A stretch of DNA of 64,000 nt. Source: Polynucleobacter sp. MG-5-Ahmo-C2. Its GTDB lineage: Bacteria; Pseudomonadota; Gammaproteobacteria; Burkholderiales; Burkholderiaceae. The notes under the pieces were generated by a model. It was not told the DNA's origin and searched no databases. It saw nothing but the letters and a program-made list of their open reading frames with translations. The translations under genes were made by a program, and so were the position numbers. Where the stretch lies: NCBI RefSeq assembly GCF_018687735.1, contig NZ_CP061304.1, forward strand, positions 1,488,001 to 1,552,000, written 5' to 3'. This document shows positions 10,394 through 21,000 of the stretch, one piece after another; position 1 is the first letter of the stretch; each line of letters begins with the position of its first letter.

Positions 10394-10421
10394 ATATTGG
10401 GGCATTCTATTCAATTTCAAG
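10394..10421 (-). promoter_or_regulatory. Sigma-32-type promoter of grpE
   Basis: On the minus strand CTTGAA (10421-10416) is followed after 13 bases by CCCCAATAT (10402-10394), a good match to the RpoH consensus. The -35 box overlaps the stop codon of hemH, so grpE has a heat-inducible start inside what otherwise looks like a hrcA-hemH-grpE operon. Confidence 0.75.
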
Positions 10422-11511
10422 GCTTAGCCTTTTCAGCCAGTTCAGCCCTCTCGGCTCGTAGGGTTAACTCCGCTTTGGATTCAGTCCCCAAGGTCCAGCC
10501 TAGTAAGTGCTGATAGGCTATATCACTTAGGGCATCAATCCACTTGGAATTGCTATTCAAGCAAGGAATATAGCGGTAATCCTTACCACCGTGGTCTAAA
10601 AATATTTCTTTAGCTTCCATCGCAATTTCCTCTAAGGTCTCCAAACAGTCGGCCGGAAACCCTGGGCAAAAAATGTCAAGACGCTGGCAACCTTCTTTTG
10701 CTAACTTCTCAATAGTTGGAGCGGTATACGGTTTTAACCATTCGGCCTTGCCAAAACGCGATTGGAATGTAACGATGTATTGGCACGGCTCTAAACCCAA
10801 AGACTCTCCAAGCAAGCGACCTGTTTTAAGGCACTCACAGTGATAGGGGTCGCCCTTCATTAAATTGCGTTTAGGCAATCCATGGAAAGACATCACAAAA
10901 CGATCGCCTCGATCAAATTCAGGGCGGCCATTTTGGTCCCAAGCACTAAGCACTTGATCACGCAATGCGTTAATGTATGCAGGATTATCGTGGTAATGCT
11001 TAACCAAACGGAGCTCAGGTTGATCCCTCCAAGTACCCAGCACCCGAAAGACTTCATCAAAACTAGATGCCGTAGTGGTTGCAGAATATTGCGGATATAA
11101 AGGCAGCAGTAGCAAGCGCTCCATGCCCTGGGCCTTTAGACTATTCAAGACCTCCTGGGTAGAAGGCTTGCCATAGCGCATTGCCAGATCAACTAAGACG
11201 GAGTGACCCTCATTCGCAAACTTCTCACCTAGCTCTTTCGCTTGTAAACGAGAGTAGTGCATCAAAGGCGACCCCAATTGTGGCAACCAAATCGATGCAT
11301 ATTTTTTTGCTGATGCACTACTGCGAATCGGCAAAATAATGCCGTTCAAAATGCACCACCAAATAATGCGTGGAATTTCTACTACACGTGGATCGGAAAG
11401 AAATTCTTTTAAATATGCTCTCACCGCTTTTGAAGTTGGTGCGGATGGCGTGCCCAAGTTCAATAGAAGAACTGCAGTCTTGCTTGCTCGTAAGTGTGGA
11501 TTCTGATTCAA
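10417..11511 (-). CDS. hemH: Ferrochelatase
   Basis: Inserts Fe2+ into protoporphyrin IX, the last step of heme synthesis. The N-terminal VLLLNLGTPSAP, the region LSDPRVVEIP, the catalytic histidine in VMSFHGLPKRNL, YHCECLKTGRLL and FQSRFGKAEWLKPYT are all family hallmarks. 364 residues, longer than E. coli HemH (320) because of a C-terminal extension including a hydrophobic SDIAYQHLLGWTLG segment and a charged tail; similar tails occur in other betaproteobacteria. Lies between hrcA and grpE on the same strand. Confidence 0.96.
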   Translation of the reverse strand: MNQNPHLRASKTAVLLLNLGTPSAPTSKAVRAYLKEFLSDPRVVEIPRIIWWCILNGIILPIRSSASAKKYASIWLPQLGSPLMHYSRLQAKELGEKFANEGHSVLVDLAMRYGKPSTQEVLNSLKAQGMERLLLLPLYPQYSATTTASSFDEVFRVLGTWRDQPELRLVKHYHDNPAYINALRDQVLSAWDQNGRPEFDRGDRFVMSFHGLPKRNLMKGDPYHCECLKTGRLLGESLGLEPCQYIVTFQSRFGKAEWLKPYTAPTIEKLAKEGCQRLDIFCPGFPADCLETLEEIAMEAKEIFLDHGGKDYRYIPCLNSNSKWIDALSDIAYQHLLGWTLGTESKAELTLRAERAELAEKAKP

Positions 11512-11559
11512 GATAATTTGTCTCTGATGGATGTATTGATAAATGCTTGAAATTGCTTG

Positions 11560-12570
11560 TTAGGAACTCAACGCGCCTGACAATAACTTGGAGGTGATAT
11601 CTACTATAGGAATCACCCTGTCATAAGCCATGCGGGTTGGACCAATCACACCTAAAGTGCCAACAATCTGGCCGTCTACACTATAAGGCGCACTGATCAC
11701 CGCTAAGTCCTCGTAAGGTAATAAATCGCTCTCGCCACCAATGAAGATTTGGATGCCATCGGCATGACTCGACACGTCAAGCAATTGCATGAGGACGGAT
11801 TTTTGCTCCAACATATCAAACATCTTGCGCAGCTTATCCAGGTTAGAACTTAAGTCGCCTACATTCAGTAAACGCCTTTCACCTGAGAGCACCATATCGC
11901 CGCGACCCATATCGTAATCAGCAACACCACTTTGAAGCGCTAAAGCCATCAACCCAGAAATATCCGCCCTTAAATTATCCAAGTCAGCTTTGAGATGCAG
12001 GCGCACTTGATCAAAACTTTTTCCCGCAAATTGGGCGTTGATGTAGTTGCCAGCCTCTATTAATTGACTTGGCGTGTAATCCTGAGTTGTTGGCAAAATT
12101 CGATTTTGTACATCCCCCTCTGGGGTCACCATAATCAACAAGATCTTGCCTTCACCTAAGCGCAAAAACTCGATATGCTTAAAAACCTGAGCCCGCTTGG
12201 GGGTCATCACAACCCCTGCAAAATGACTCAAGTTCGACAAAATCTGGGCCGCAGAACTCAAAACCCTCTGGGGAGAATCTGGCAAAAGGCCTTTTTCAAG
12301 CTCGCGAGTAGCGATTTCTTCTAGAGGGCGAACCGTCACCATTGTGTCTACAAACAAGCGGTAGCCCCTAGGGGTCGGAATTCGGCCTGCTGAGGTATGC
12401 GGACTAGTTACCAACCCCATATCCTCTAAATCAGCCATGACATTGCGGATAGTGGCGGCAGAGAGGTCTAAACCCGAGAATCTAGATAGGGTGCGAGAGC
12501 CAATGGGCTGGCCCTCCTCGATGTAACGCTCAATGAGGGTTTTTAGTAAAGCGCGGGAACGTTCATCCAT
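11560..12570 (-). CDS. hrcA: Heat-inducible transcription repressor HrcA
   Basis: Repressor that binds CIRCE operators and is kept active by GroEL. 336 residues: an N-terminal winged helix ([23 protein letters not shown], then [21 protein letters not shown] and [20 protein letters not shown]), a GAF-like middle, and the C-terminal [33 protein letters not shown]. The only CIRCE I find in this window is on groES (55873-55899), about 43 kb away; none precedes hrcA, grpE or dnaK. Its ATG is 38 bases from the preferred nadK start on the other strand. Confidence 0.97.
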   Translation of the reverse strand: MDERSRALLKTLIERYIEEGQPIGSRTLSRFSGLDLSAATIRNVMADLEDMGLVTSPHTSAGRIPTPRGYRLFVDTMVTVRPLEEIATRELEKGLLPDSPQRVLSSAAQILSNLSHFAGVVMTPKRAQVFKHIEFLRLGEGKILLIMVTPEGDVQNRILPTTQDYTPSQLIEAGNYINAQFAGKSFDQVRLHLKADLDNLRADISGLMALALQSGVADYDMGRGDMVLSGERRLLNVGDLSSNLDKLRKMFDMLEQKSVLMQLLDVSSHADGIQIFIGGESDLLPYEDLAVISAPYSVDGQIVGTLGVIGPTRMAYDRVIPIVDITSKLLSGALSS

Positions 12571-12607
12571 GGTGGAAGGGATTTTATGCCTATGGTTTAA
12601 TCGTTAT

Positions 12608-13513
12608 ATGTTAAGCCCATCCCCAAATTCCACCAAGAAGGCATTTAGCCGGGTGGCGCTTGTCGGCAAATTTCAGGCCGATGGCATTGAGGAGCACCTT
12701 AAAGACCTTGCCAAACTGGTCTCAGGCTTAGGGTGCGAGGTTTTTATTGAGGCTGACACTGCCGCCAATCTTGGCTTAAACAACTACCCCACTAAAACTG
12801 CCCATGATTTTGCAGGCGCAATTGACCTGGTAGTTGTCTTGGGGGGTGATGGAACAATGCTGGGCATTGCCCGTCAATTAGCTGGCAGCAATGTTCCACT
12901 CGTTGGAATCAATATGGGTCGTCTTGGTTACATGACAGACATTCCCATTCAGTCTGTAAAAGATACCCTGCCCAAAATCATTGCCGGCGACTATGAAGCC
13001 GATACCAGAACCTTGCTAAATGCTGTCGTAATTCGTGATGGCAAAGAAATTAATCATGCCTTGGCGCTAAATGATGTTGTCGTAAATCGCTCTGGTATTT
13101 CTGGAATGGTGGAACTGGCTGTACGCGTTAATGGTTCCTTCATGTACAACCAACGATCCGATGGCTTAATAATTTCCACTCCGACTGGGTCAACTGCATA
13201 CGCCCTGTCTGCTGGCGGCCCCATTTTGCACCCCCACGTTGCAGGCATTTTGCTAGCACCGATTGCACCCCATTCACTCTCTAACAGGCCGATCGTTTTG
13301 CCGCAAGATAGCGTTACCGTCATTGAAGTGGTTAATGGACTTGAGGTGATTGTAAATTTTGACATGCAATCCCAAACCAACCTTCAGAGCGGCGACATGG
13401 TTGAAGTACGTCAATCTGATAAAACAATCGCCCTTTTACACCCCAGCAATCACAGTGACTACAAAACTCTGCGTGAGAAGCTGCATTGGAATGAATATCC
13501 ATCGACATTCTGA
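12608..13513 (+). CDS. nadK: NAD kinase
   Basis: Phosphorylates NAD+ to NADP+. The GGDGT motif in LVVVLGGDGTMLGIARQL (catalytic aspartate), VGINMGRLGYMTDI, the NDVVVNRSGISGM element and GLIISTPTGSTAYALSAGGPILHP are diagnostic. I choose ATG 12608 (MLSPSPN), giving 301 residues; the frame is open further upstream to 12533 within hrcA, and an in-frame ATG at 12569 would overlap the hrcA start codon. No good Shine-Dalgarno precedes 12608, so the start is the uncertain point. recN follows 26 bases later, a conserved pair. Confidence 0.95.
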   Translation: MLSPSPNSTKKAFSRVALVGKFQADGIEEHLKDLAKLVSGLGCEVFIEADTAANLGLNNYPTKTAHDFAGAIDLVVVLGGDGTMLGIARQLAGSNVPLVGINMGRLGYMTDIPIQSVKDTLPKIIAGDYEADTRTLLNAVVIRDGKEINHALALNDVVVNRSGISGMVELAVRVNGSFMYNQRSDGLIISTPTGSTAYALSAGGPILHPHVAGILLAPIAPHSLSNRPIVLPQDSVTVIEVVNGLEVIVNFDMQSQTNLQSGDMVEVRQSDKTIALLHPSNHSDYKTLREKLHWNEYPSTF

Positions 13514-13539
13514 TGTCGAGTTCTTGGCTACCCTAAGAC

Positions 13540-15210
13540 ATGCTTCAAACTATCTCGCTTCGTGACTTTGTCATTGTTGATCAGCTTGAGTTAGACTTTT
13601 CGGCTGGGTTTACCGTCCTCACCGGTGAAACTGGCGCCGGCAAGTCCATTCTTCTCGATGCGCTTAGTCTTGTTCTAGGTGAGCGCGCCGACAGCAGTCA
13701 AATTCGTGAAGGCAGTAATCGCGCAGAAATCTCTGCCCTCTTCCGAATCAATCCCGAGCTCTTGCAATCTTTTGGTCAATGGCTAGATGAGCAAGGCTTT
13801 CCTATTGAAGATGATGGTCAAAGCCTCTTACTGAAAAGAACAGTAGAAGCCAATGGTCGAAGTCGTGCTTTCATTAATGGCAGCGTTGCCACATTGGTAC
13901 AACTGCGTGAGGCAGGTGATCAACTCGTAGATATTCATGGGCAACATGCGCACCAACTATTACTAAAGGGTGGTGCACAGCGTGAACTACTAGACCGTCA
14001 TGCCGGCTTATTACCACTCGCTGCCGAGGTAGGGCAATCTTTTAAAACCCTCAATGATTCTCGTCGTCGCCTAGAGCAAGCAGAAAATGCAGGGCAAGAT
14101 ATTGAACGTGAACGTGAACGCCTAGAGTGGCAACTCGAAGAGCTCACTGAGCTTTCACCTCAAGAGGGTGAGTGGGCAAGTATTCAGGGTGAGCACGCAC
14201 GACTAGCTAATGGCGCCAAAATTATTGGCGGCTGTCAAGAAGCCATTGAAGTCTTAAGCGATGCTGATAACTCCATTGAATCCAGCCTCTCCAAGGTATG
14301 CGGAACTATTAGCACATTGGCCGAACATGATCCAGTGCTAAGCAATATTAGCCAAGCGCTTGAATCTGCACAAATCCAATTGGATGAAGCCATTCATAGC
14401 CTTAATCGATACTTGCAAAAAGTAGATCTTGATCCGACAAGGCTGGCACAAGTTGAAGAACGCATGCAAGCACTTCACAGCACCGCTCGCAAATATCGAG
14501 TAGAGGTAGATGCACTGCCAGCACTCCTCCTAGAGACTACTGAGCGCCTAGATGCCTTAACCGCATCCCAAAATATTGAAGCCTTACGTGAACAAGTAAA
14601 GCAAGAGGAGTCAGCTTATCTCAAACTTGCAAAACAACTTTCACAAAAACGTGGGCTGGCTGCAGTTGAACTAGGCACACTAGTAACCAATGCAATGCAG
14701 AACCTATCCATGGCAGGCGGACGACTAGAAATAGCCTTGACCCCACTGAGCGAGGGTGGCTCACACGGCTTAGAACAAATCGAATTCTTGGTTGCAGGTC
14801 ATGCAGGTAGTACGCCGCGCTCTTTGGCTAAAGTTGCGTCCGGTGGCGAGCTTGCACGTATCAGCCTAGCGATTAGTGTCATCACCAGCAAAGCATCATT
14901 TACACCCACCTTAATCTTTGATGAAGTGGATGCGGGGATCGGCGGCGCAGTTGCAGAAACTGTTGGCAAGCTATTACACCAGCTTGGTGAATCCCATCAG
15001 ATCCTATGCGTCACGCATTTGCCTCAGGTTGCTGCGCAAGGAAACTATCACCTCAAAGTCAGCAAATCACAAACAGGCGACAAAACAATTTCTCAAGTAC
15101 AGCCCTTGGGCAGGGTTGAGCGGGTCGAGGAAGTAGCACGCATGTTGGGTGGCACAACAATCACTGATACCACCCGTCGCCATGCTCGTGAGTTACTCGA
15201 GCAAAACTAA
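13540..15210 (+). CDS. recN: DNA repair protein RecN
   Basis: SMC-like ATPase in double-strand-break repair. 556 residues with Walker A GETGAGKS (near residue 30), the N-terminal head, a long central coiled coil interrupted by a hinge-like part (about 150-370), then the C-terminal head with signature motif KVASGGELARISLAI and Walker B TLIFDEVDAGIGG. The end, VTHLPQVAAQGNYHLKVSK, is characteristic of RecN. It ends six bases before the glnE stop on the opposite strand. Confidence 0.97.
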   Translation: MLQTISLRDFVIVDQLELDFSAGFTVLTGETGAGKSILLDALSLVLGERADSSQIREGSNRAEISALFRINPELLQSFGQWLDEQGFPIEDDGQSLLLKRTVEANGRSRAFINGSVATLVQLREAGDQLVDIHGQHAHQLLLKGGAQRELLDRHAGLLPLAAEVGQSFKTLNDSRRRLEQAENAGQDIERERERLEWQLEELTELSPQEGEWASIQGEHARLANGAKIIGGCQEAIEVLSDADNSIESSLSKVCGTISTLAEHDPVLSNISQALESAQIQLDEAIHSLNRYLQKVDLDPTRLAQVEERMQALHSTARKYRVEVDALPALLLETTERLDALTASQNIEALREQVKQEESAYLKLAKQLSQKRGLAAVELGTLVTNAMQNLSMAGGRLEIALTPLSEGGSHGLEQIEFLVAGHAGSTPRSLAKVASGGELARISLAISVITSKASFTPTLIFDEVDAGIGGAVAETVGKLLHQLGESHQILCVTHLPQVAAQGNYHLKVSKSQTGDKTISQVQPLGRVERVEEVARMLGGTTITDTTRRHARELLEQN

Positions 15211-15216
15211 CCCCGC

Positions 15217-18015
15217 TTAAGCCTCGGATGATGCTTGGAAAATTTCTAGCCAGAGCGCCATAACAGCGGTTCTAGCAGCACTAAGTTCAGATTCCTTTTC
15301 GAGCTTAATGCGCGTTTTTTCAGCCCCATCTAAACGCAAGCGATGCTGGCGTGACCTCAGGAGACGATAAGCATCCCCAACAGAGGCAGCAGTTTTTTGC
15401 TTAATCAAACCTACCTCTCCCGCAATGCGGAGCAAAGCAATATTACCAAGATTGTCAATCAGTTGCTGGTATTGATGCGAGTAAGCCAGCACCAAGAACT
15501 GCACAATAAATTCAATATCCACCATTCCACCAGAGTCATGCTTCAAGTCGAACTCACCGCTTGGATTGGGGTGGCCCGCATGAACTTTGCGGCGCATCTC
15601 TAAAATTTCATTACGGAGCTGATCAATATTTTGCTTCTGACTCAATACCTGCGAGCGCACTAGAGCGAACTTCAAACCTACGGCTGGATCACCAGCGGAG
15701 AACCGTGCTCTGGTTAAGGCTTGATGCTCCCATACCCAGGCAGTATTGTCCCCTTCACGCAATTGATACTTTTTGAATGCCTCTATATTGGTAACTAAAA
15801 AGCCAGCTGAACCATTGGGGCGAAGACGTGTATCAATCTCAAACAAACTCCCAGTAGATGTAAAAGCAGTCAACCAATTGATCATTCGCTTTGCTAAAAG
15901 CGCATAGATTTCTTGGGCGGCATAGTCTGACTCCTCTGATTGATATAAAAACACCAAGTCTAGATCCGAGGCATAACCCAGCTCCTTGCCCCCCAATTTG
16001 CCATAGGAAATAATTGCAAATGGGGCAACAAAATCTTTAGGTAAATTAAACTTCTGCGCAATACCAGGCCACACACGTTCAAATGTAATCTGCAGTATTA
16101 GATCCGCCAATGTCGACAAATGATCGCTTACCTTCTCGACCGAAAGGGGCTCCCCAACACCGATGCCAAGATCCGCTAAAAGCGTGATAAATGTCTCAGT
16201 GTGGTGAGTCACACGCAAAATATCCATTGCCTGCTCTGAACCATCGCCATCAGCCATGACATCATCGAGACGCATATTTAAATTCGCTTTTACTTCTTGC
16301 CAATATTTTTCTGGCTGATCGATTAAAGCTTTCTCTGTTCCAGAGTTGAGCAAGTGATCCAGTAAATGGGGGTGCCGCGTGAGGTACTGAGCGCCCCATT
16401 GCGATGCTTTAAGCAAATCCAACACATTCAACAGCGCCCTAGGATATTCGGCCAAAATTGACAGATATGCACTCCGTCTTACGACCGCCTCAAGCAAATC
16501 AAAAAAACGAAGCAGGGTTTGATCGCCACTACCAAACTGCATACTTTCTGCAGCCTTACGCATTAAATTATCAAAGACAAGTCGACTCTTCTCGGGAAGC
16601 TGTCTTTGCTTGGGGCTATCAACCCATCCCTGCCATCGCACAAGAGTTTGTGGAAAATATTGCTCATCCGGCTCCCAACTTAAATCTAAAGGGGCGAGTT
16701 CTAGCCTAGTGCTATCGTCAAGCAAAAAAGCCTTTTCAAAGAGGCGGGTAACATTATTTTGATGACGATCTAACTCGGCCATGAAAGATTTGCCATCTTC
16801 ACCAAGACCTTCTCCCATTGATAATGCCAAACGCGCTCGAGCTGCCTCGTCATCAGGAAGGTAATGGGTCTGTTGATCATCCCAAACTTGAATGCGATGT
16901 TCTAAGCGCCTTAAAAAAACATATGCCGCTTCTAGAGCGCCCACTTCTTCTGTGGCTAAGATGCCTTGCTGCTTGATGAGATCAAGAACTTCTAAAGTAG
17001 GTCTGACTCTAAAGCGCGGATCGGTACCACCTCGCATCAATTGAAACATTTGTGCTAGAAATTCAATTTCTCGAATACCCCCACGACCAAGCTTAATATC
17101 CCGCGAGCGGCCCTCATGCCCAGATGATCTCTTATCCGCCTCACGCTGAATCTGTGCATGCAAATCGCGTATAGAAGCAATCACGCCATAATCCAGGTGG
17201 CGCCTAAACACAAATGGGCGGATCAACTGATCTAATTCTTTTGCACAATAGACGTGACCCGGAGATCCAGTTAAGGGCGCAATCAAGCGCCCTTTAATCC
17301 AGGCGTAGCGCTCCCACTCCCTACCTTGAACCAGGAGATACTCTTCGAGCATTTCCAAGCTGCATACCAATGGGCCAGAATCCCCATTGGGACGAAGCCG
17401 CATATCCACCCGAAAGACAAAACCATTTTCATCGTGCTCAGACAAAAATCTAATTAAACTTTTGCCCATGCGGGAAAACCATTCATGGTTGGAAAGGCTT
17501 TTTGGCCCACCCACCGTTTCGCCCTCATGCTCATACAAAAAAATCAGGTCAATATCAGATGAAAGGTTGAGTTCGAGACCGCCCAACTTGCCCATACCCA
17601 CAACCAGCAGCGGCATCTCCATGTTGTTTTGCTTGCTCCATGGAAGCCCAAATCGGTTTTTTAAGTCTTCGCGAATAAAGGCAACAGAATCCGCCACAGC
17701 CAACTCGGCAAAATGACTTAAACCCTGGGTAACCTCACCCAGACTCGCCATTCCATTAAGGTCTCTGAACGCAATCCAAATCATTAAGCGCTGTCTAGCA
17801 ATTCTTAAATTGGCCATAAATTGCGCCTCATCTAGCGCAAGCCCCTGCCGAGAAATGCCACCAGTTTTCAGCAGATCTTGGATACCGCGCAAATCGACCT
17901 TTGTCTGCCCATAAGACCTTAACCAGTCAATCCACTCGGGTCGAGCATTGAGCCAGCGTCGCGCATACGTAGAATGCTGCTCTAAAAATGCAATTTGCCT
18001 TGAAAATTCATCCAT
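15217..18015 (-). CDS. glnE: Bifunctional glutamine synthetase adenylyltransferase/deadenylylase
   Basis: Controls glutamine synthetase by adenylylation and its removal, in response to PII and glutamine. 932 residues (E. coli 946). Two nucleotidyltransferase domains are visible: VVGMGKLGGLELNLSSDIDLIFLY in the N-terminal deadenylylase half and IISYGKLGGKELGYASDLDLVFLY in the C-terminal adenylylase half. Each carries the metal-binding DxD pair (DID, DLD) and each is followed by a helical regulatory domain. The gene stands alone, divergent from the yhdP-like gene across 78 bases. Confidence 0.97.
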   Translation of the reverse strand: MDEFSRQIAFLEQHSTYARRWLNARPEWIDWLRSYGQTKVDLRGIQDLLKTGGISRQGLALDEAQFMANLRIARQRLMIWIAFRDLNGMASLGEVTQGLSHFAELAVADSVAFIREDLKNRFGLPWSKQNNMEMPLLVVGMGKLGGLELNLSSDIDLIFLYEHEGETVGGPKSLSNHEWFSRMGKSLIRFLSEHDENGFVFRVDMRLRPNGDSGPLVCSLEMLEEYLLVQGREWERYAWIKGRLIAPLTGSPGHVYCAKELDQLIRPFVFRRHLDYGVIASIRDLHAQIQREADKRSSGHEGRSRDIKLGRGGIREIEFLAQMFQLMRGGTDPRFRVRPTLEVLDLIKQQGILATEEVGALEAAYVFLRRLEHRIQVWDDQQTHYLPDDEAARARLALSMGEGLGEDGKSFMAELDRHQNNVTRLFEKAFLLDDSTRLELAPLDLSWEPDEQYFPQTLVRWQGWVDSPKQRQLPEKSRLVFDNLMRKAAESMQFGSGDQTLLRFFDLLEAVVRRSAYLSILAEYPRALLNVLDLLKASQWGAQYLTRHPHLLDHLLNSGTEKALIDQPEKYWQEVKANLNMRLDDVMADGDGSEQAMDILRVTHHTETFITLLADLGIGVGEPLSVEKVSDHLSTLADLILQITFERVWPGIAQKFNLPKDFVAPFAIISYGKLGGKELGYASDLDLVFLYQSEESDYAAQEIYALLAKRMINWLTAFTSTGSLFEIDTRLRPNGSAGFLVTNIEAFKKYQLREGDNTAWVWEHQALTRARFSAGDPAVGLKFALVRSQVLSQKQNIDQLRNEILEMRRKVHAGHPNPSGEFDLKHDSGGMVDIEFIVQFLVLAYSHQYQQLIDNLGNIALLRIAGEVGLIKQKTAASVGDAYRLLRSRQHRLRLDGAEKTRIKLEKESELSAARTAVMALWLEIFQASSEA

Positions 18016-18056
18016 CCCACCATCTTAATCGGTACCTAGAGCCTCATGACAGAAGC

Positions 18057-18086
18057 TTGGCGAGGGACCAAAGGCTGACGGATAAT
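18057..18086 (+). promoter_or_regulatory. Candidate sigma-70 promoter directly before the yhdP-like gene
   Basis: TTGGCG (18057-18062), an 18-base spacer and GATAAT (18081-18086) make a good vegetative promoter. Only seven bases separate the -10 box from the ATG at 18094, so transcription would start at or next to the start codon. This would give a leaderless or nearly leaderless mRNA. Confidence 0.5.
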
Positions 18087-18093
18087 AGAGGAC

Positions 18094-21000
18094 ATGCTGC
18101 AAAACATCATTCCGCCTCGCCTCAAGAGCCTGCTTGCTAAACGTCTTAAAAGTTCTGGCGGACCTTGGCGCAAACGCGCCCTAATGCTCTGTAGTCTTGT
18201 TTTAACCCTTTTGGTAGTTGGCCACTTTGGCATTCGCTTTATTGTTTGGCCCCAAATCGAGAAATCCAAAGCATCAGTTGAAAAGCTCATTAGCGCTCGC
18301 GTTGGCGCAGACGTCACCATGGATAACTTGAGAGTTTCCTGGACTGGTATCAGACCCGATTTCGAAATCGATGGCCTACGTTTCAATGGCCCCGAACACT
18401 CTAAACCCTTATTGCAGATTCAAAAAATTCGTGGTGAACTCAGCTGGACTTCTTTTTATCACCTGGCGCCATACTTTCATGAGTTGTACTTTGAGGGTGC
18501 TGAAATATATGGTCAGCGCAGTAGCAAAGGCATCACTAGCATCGCAGGAATTCCCATTCACGGGAACTCAAATGATTATGGGTTTGAAGATTGGCTACTA
18601 TCTCAAGACAAGATTGAAGTTAACAATGTCAAATTGTTTTGGACTGATGAATTAGAAAAAAAATCACTTACGTCTATTGAGATTCAAAATCTAGAACTGA
18701 GCAATGGTATTCGCAGACATCAAGCCTCACTTAAAACGATAACCCCATGGACTAATGGCCCCATTGAAATCAAAGCAGATTTTGTTCATCGTCTTGGCGG
18801 TCAGGCTGGAAACTGGCGCGACTGGATTGGAACCATTTACTGGGATCTAGCAGACCTCAATCTCAATCAAATTTCAAAAGAATTTTCGCTCCCCCTCGAC
18901 ACCTTGGAGGGCATGCTGAGCTCTAAAGGAAAATTAAAAATTGACAATGGACAAGCCGATGGTGGTGATGCCTATATTGTTGCCGACAACCTCACTATTC
19001 AACTGGCAAAAAATGAAGATGCGATTGCCCTGGGAAGGCTAGAAACAAACCTTACCCAAGAAAATGATAGCGGCTTGATTTCTGTTACCACTAAAACATT
19101 TGCTTGGCGAGAGATGGGAGGCTCACATACTGAGCCATTAGAAAATATAAGCCCTATGACTTTTAGCTGGAGGCCACCTGGAGCTGATGGTGAAATCAAA
19201 GAGTTTGGATTTTCCTCTCCAAAAATTCTGGTTGAGGATGTCGCGCTATTCGCACTAAATCTTCCTCTATCCAAAAAAGTTCACAAATGGATTAAAGCCT
19301 CTCATGCAGATGGCGAACTACAAGATCTGGATATCCGCTGGTCTGAGAGCAAGTCCTCCTTATCAACCCTAAATATCCCTGGTGGCTGGTTCAAATCAAA
19401 CAAGCTTGATTTTTCTGTTAGCGCCAAACTAATCAATCTGAGCTTTGTTGGTATTGATAAATCCATGCCGTCCGTTTCAAACCTCTCCGGATTTATTGCT
19501 GGCGATCAAAATCAAGGAAGCTTCTTCATTAACTCAAGCGATCTTGAGCTTGATATCAATGACCTGTTAGCCGACCCCAAAATTAAATTAGATCACGCAA
19601 ATGGAGAGGTTAGCTGGTCAAAGAAAAGAGGTAACTGGGTTGTCAACGCTAAAAAACTTGCACTAAGCAATCCAGAGATCAATACAACGCTTGATATCAG
19701 CTATCTGATTGGCGATCCCAAAAAACCCGATCTGATGACACTCGATATGGATTTTGCAACAGCCAATCTAACTTCTGCATACCGCTACTTACCACTTGGG
19801 ATGGGTAAGGAGGCAAGACTTTACTTAAGCAAAGCATTTTCTGCGGGCACCACACAAAAAGGCAAGCTGCATATTAAGGGCGACCCCAATCAAGTTCCCT
19901 TTCCCAATAGCGGCGATGGAGAGTTCACCCTAAATCTGCCAATTATTGGAGCCACATATAGCCCTGTTCCATTACTACCAAGCAATCAAGGAGTTTGGTC
20001 TGCCTTTAGTAATGTCAATGGGGTGCTTGCCATGCAAAACTCTAGCTTGACAGTTGATGTTTCTCAAGCCAATTACAAAGGCGTTGGGCTCAGTAAATTT
20101 CATGCGGCAATTCCCAATGTCAGTGCAAAGCAATTAGTTCTAACGGCGCATGGCAATGCTCAGGGTGATGCGCCTCAGATGCTGGAGTATTTATTCGCTT
20201 CTCCGTTTGGTAAAAAACAAAATAAGCTAGAAAAGAATTTACGAGTTAACGGTCCGCTCAATTTAGATCTAGGCTTAAAGGTTCCCCTGTCTGGTAATGA
20301 CGATACCAACGTTGATCTCAACCTTACTTTGCCTGGCAATAAAGCGCAGTGGGCTAACTTACCTCCGCTCGAAAATCTCAAGGGCAAGATTCGGATCACT
20401 GAAATTAACCCTGAATTTGAAGATGTCACCGCCAATTTCCTAGGCGGCTCTTTGAAAATTAGCAGCTCCCCATCAGCGATAGGCAAACAAAACTTTACGA
20501 TTGCGGGGGACATTACTGCGGGATTTATTAAAGACTATCTTGTTAATACACTCAAAACAGAATCCACCTCCATCTTAGAGGCCATGAGCGGCTCCGCAAA
20601 GTATGAAGGCACTCTCAGCTTCAATAAAACGGGTAGCGAAACCAATCTTAAATTTGATTTACGCGACTGGGCAAGTGCCGCACCCGCACCTGCCAAGAAG
20701 TTGATGGGTGCACCCATGACCGGTCAAGTTACCTTTAAAACTGCGCTCAGCGCTCAACCCGGGGTAAATCGCTTGAGTTGGACCGGCAAAATTGGTGATG
20801 TGTATTCCGTTCAAGGCGACATAAATGCCGATGATGAATTGCGCTATGCCCTAGGTATCGGTGCACCAGCCAATCTCACTCAACCTGGATTCCAGCTAAA
20901 CCTTGCCAGCAATGACCTGAATTTAGATGCTTGGTTAGATTTCTTAAAAAAACAAAAGCAAAAGAGTGATGCCACCGAGGGAAATGATATTAACCCAAAT

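Noticed and set aside
18036..18386. Open frame of 116 codons on the minus strand at the start of the yhdP-like gene
   Set aside because: Overlaps the conserved N-terminus of the large envelope protein and the intergenic promoter; Arg/Ser-rich product without family features.
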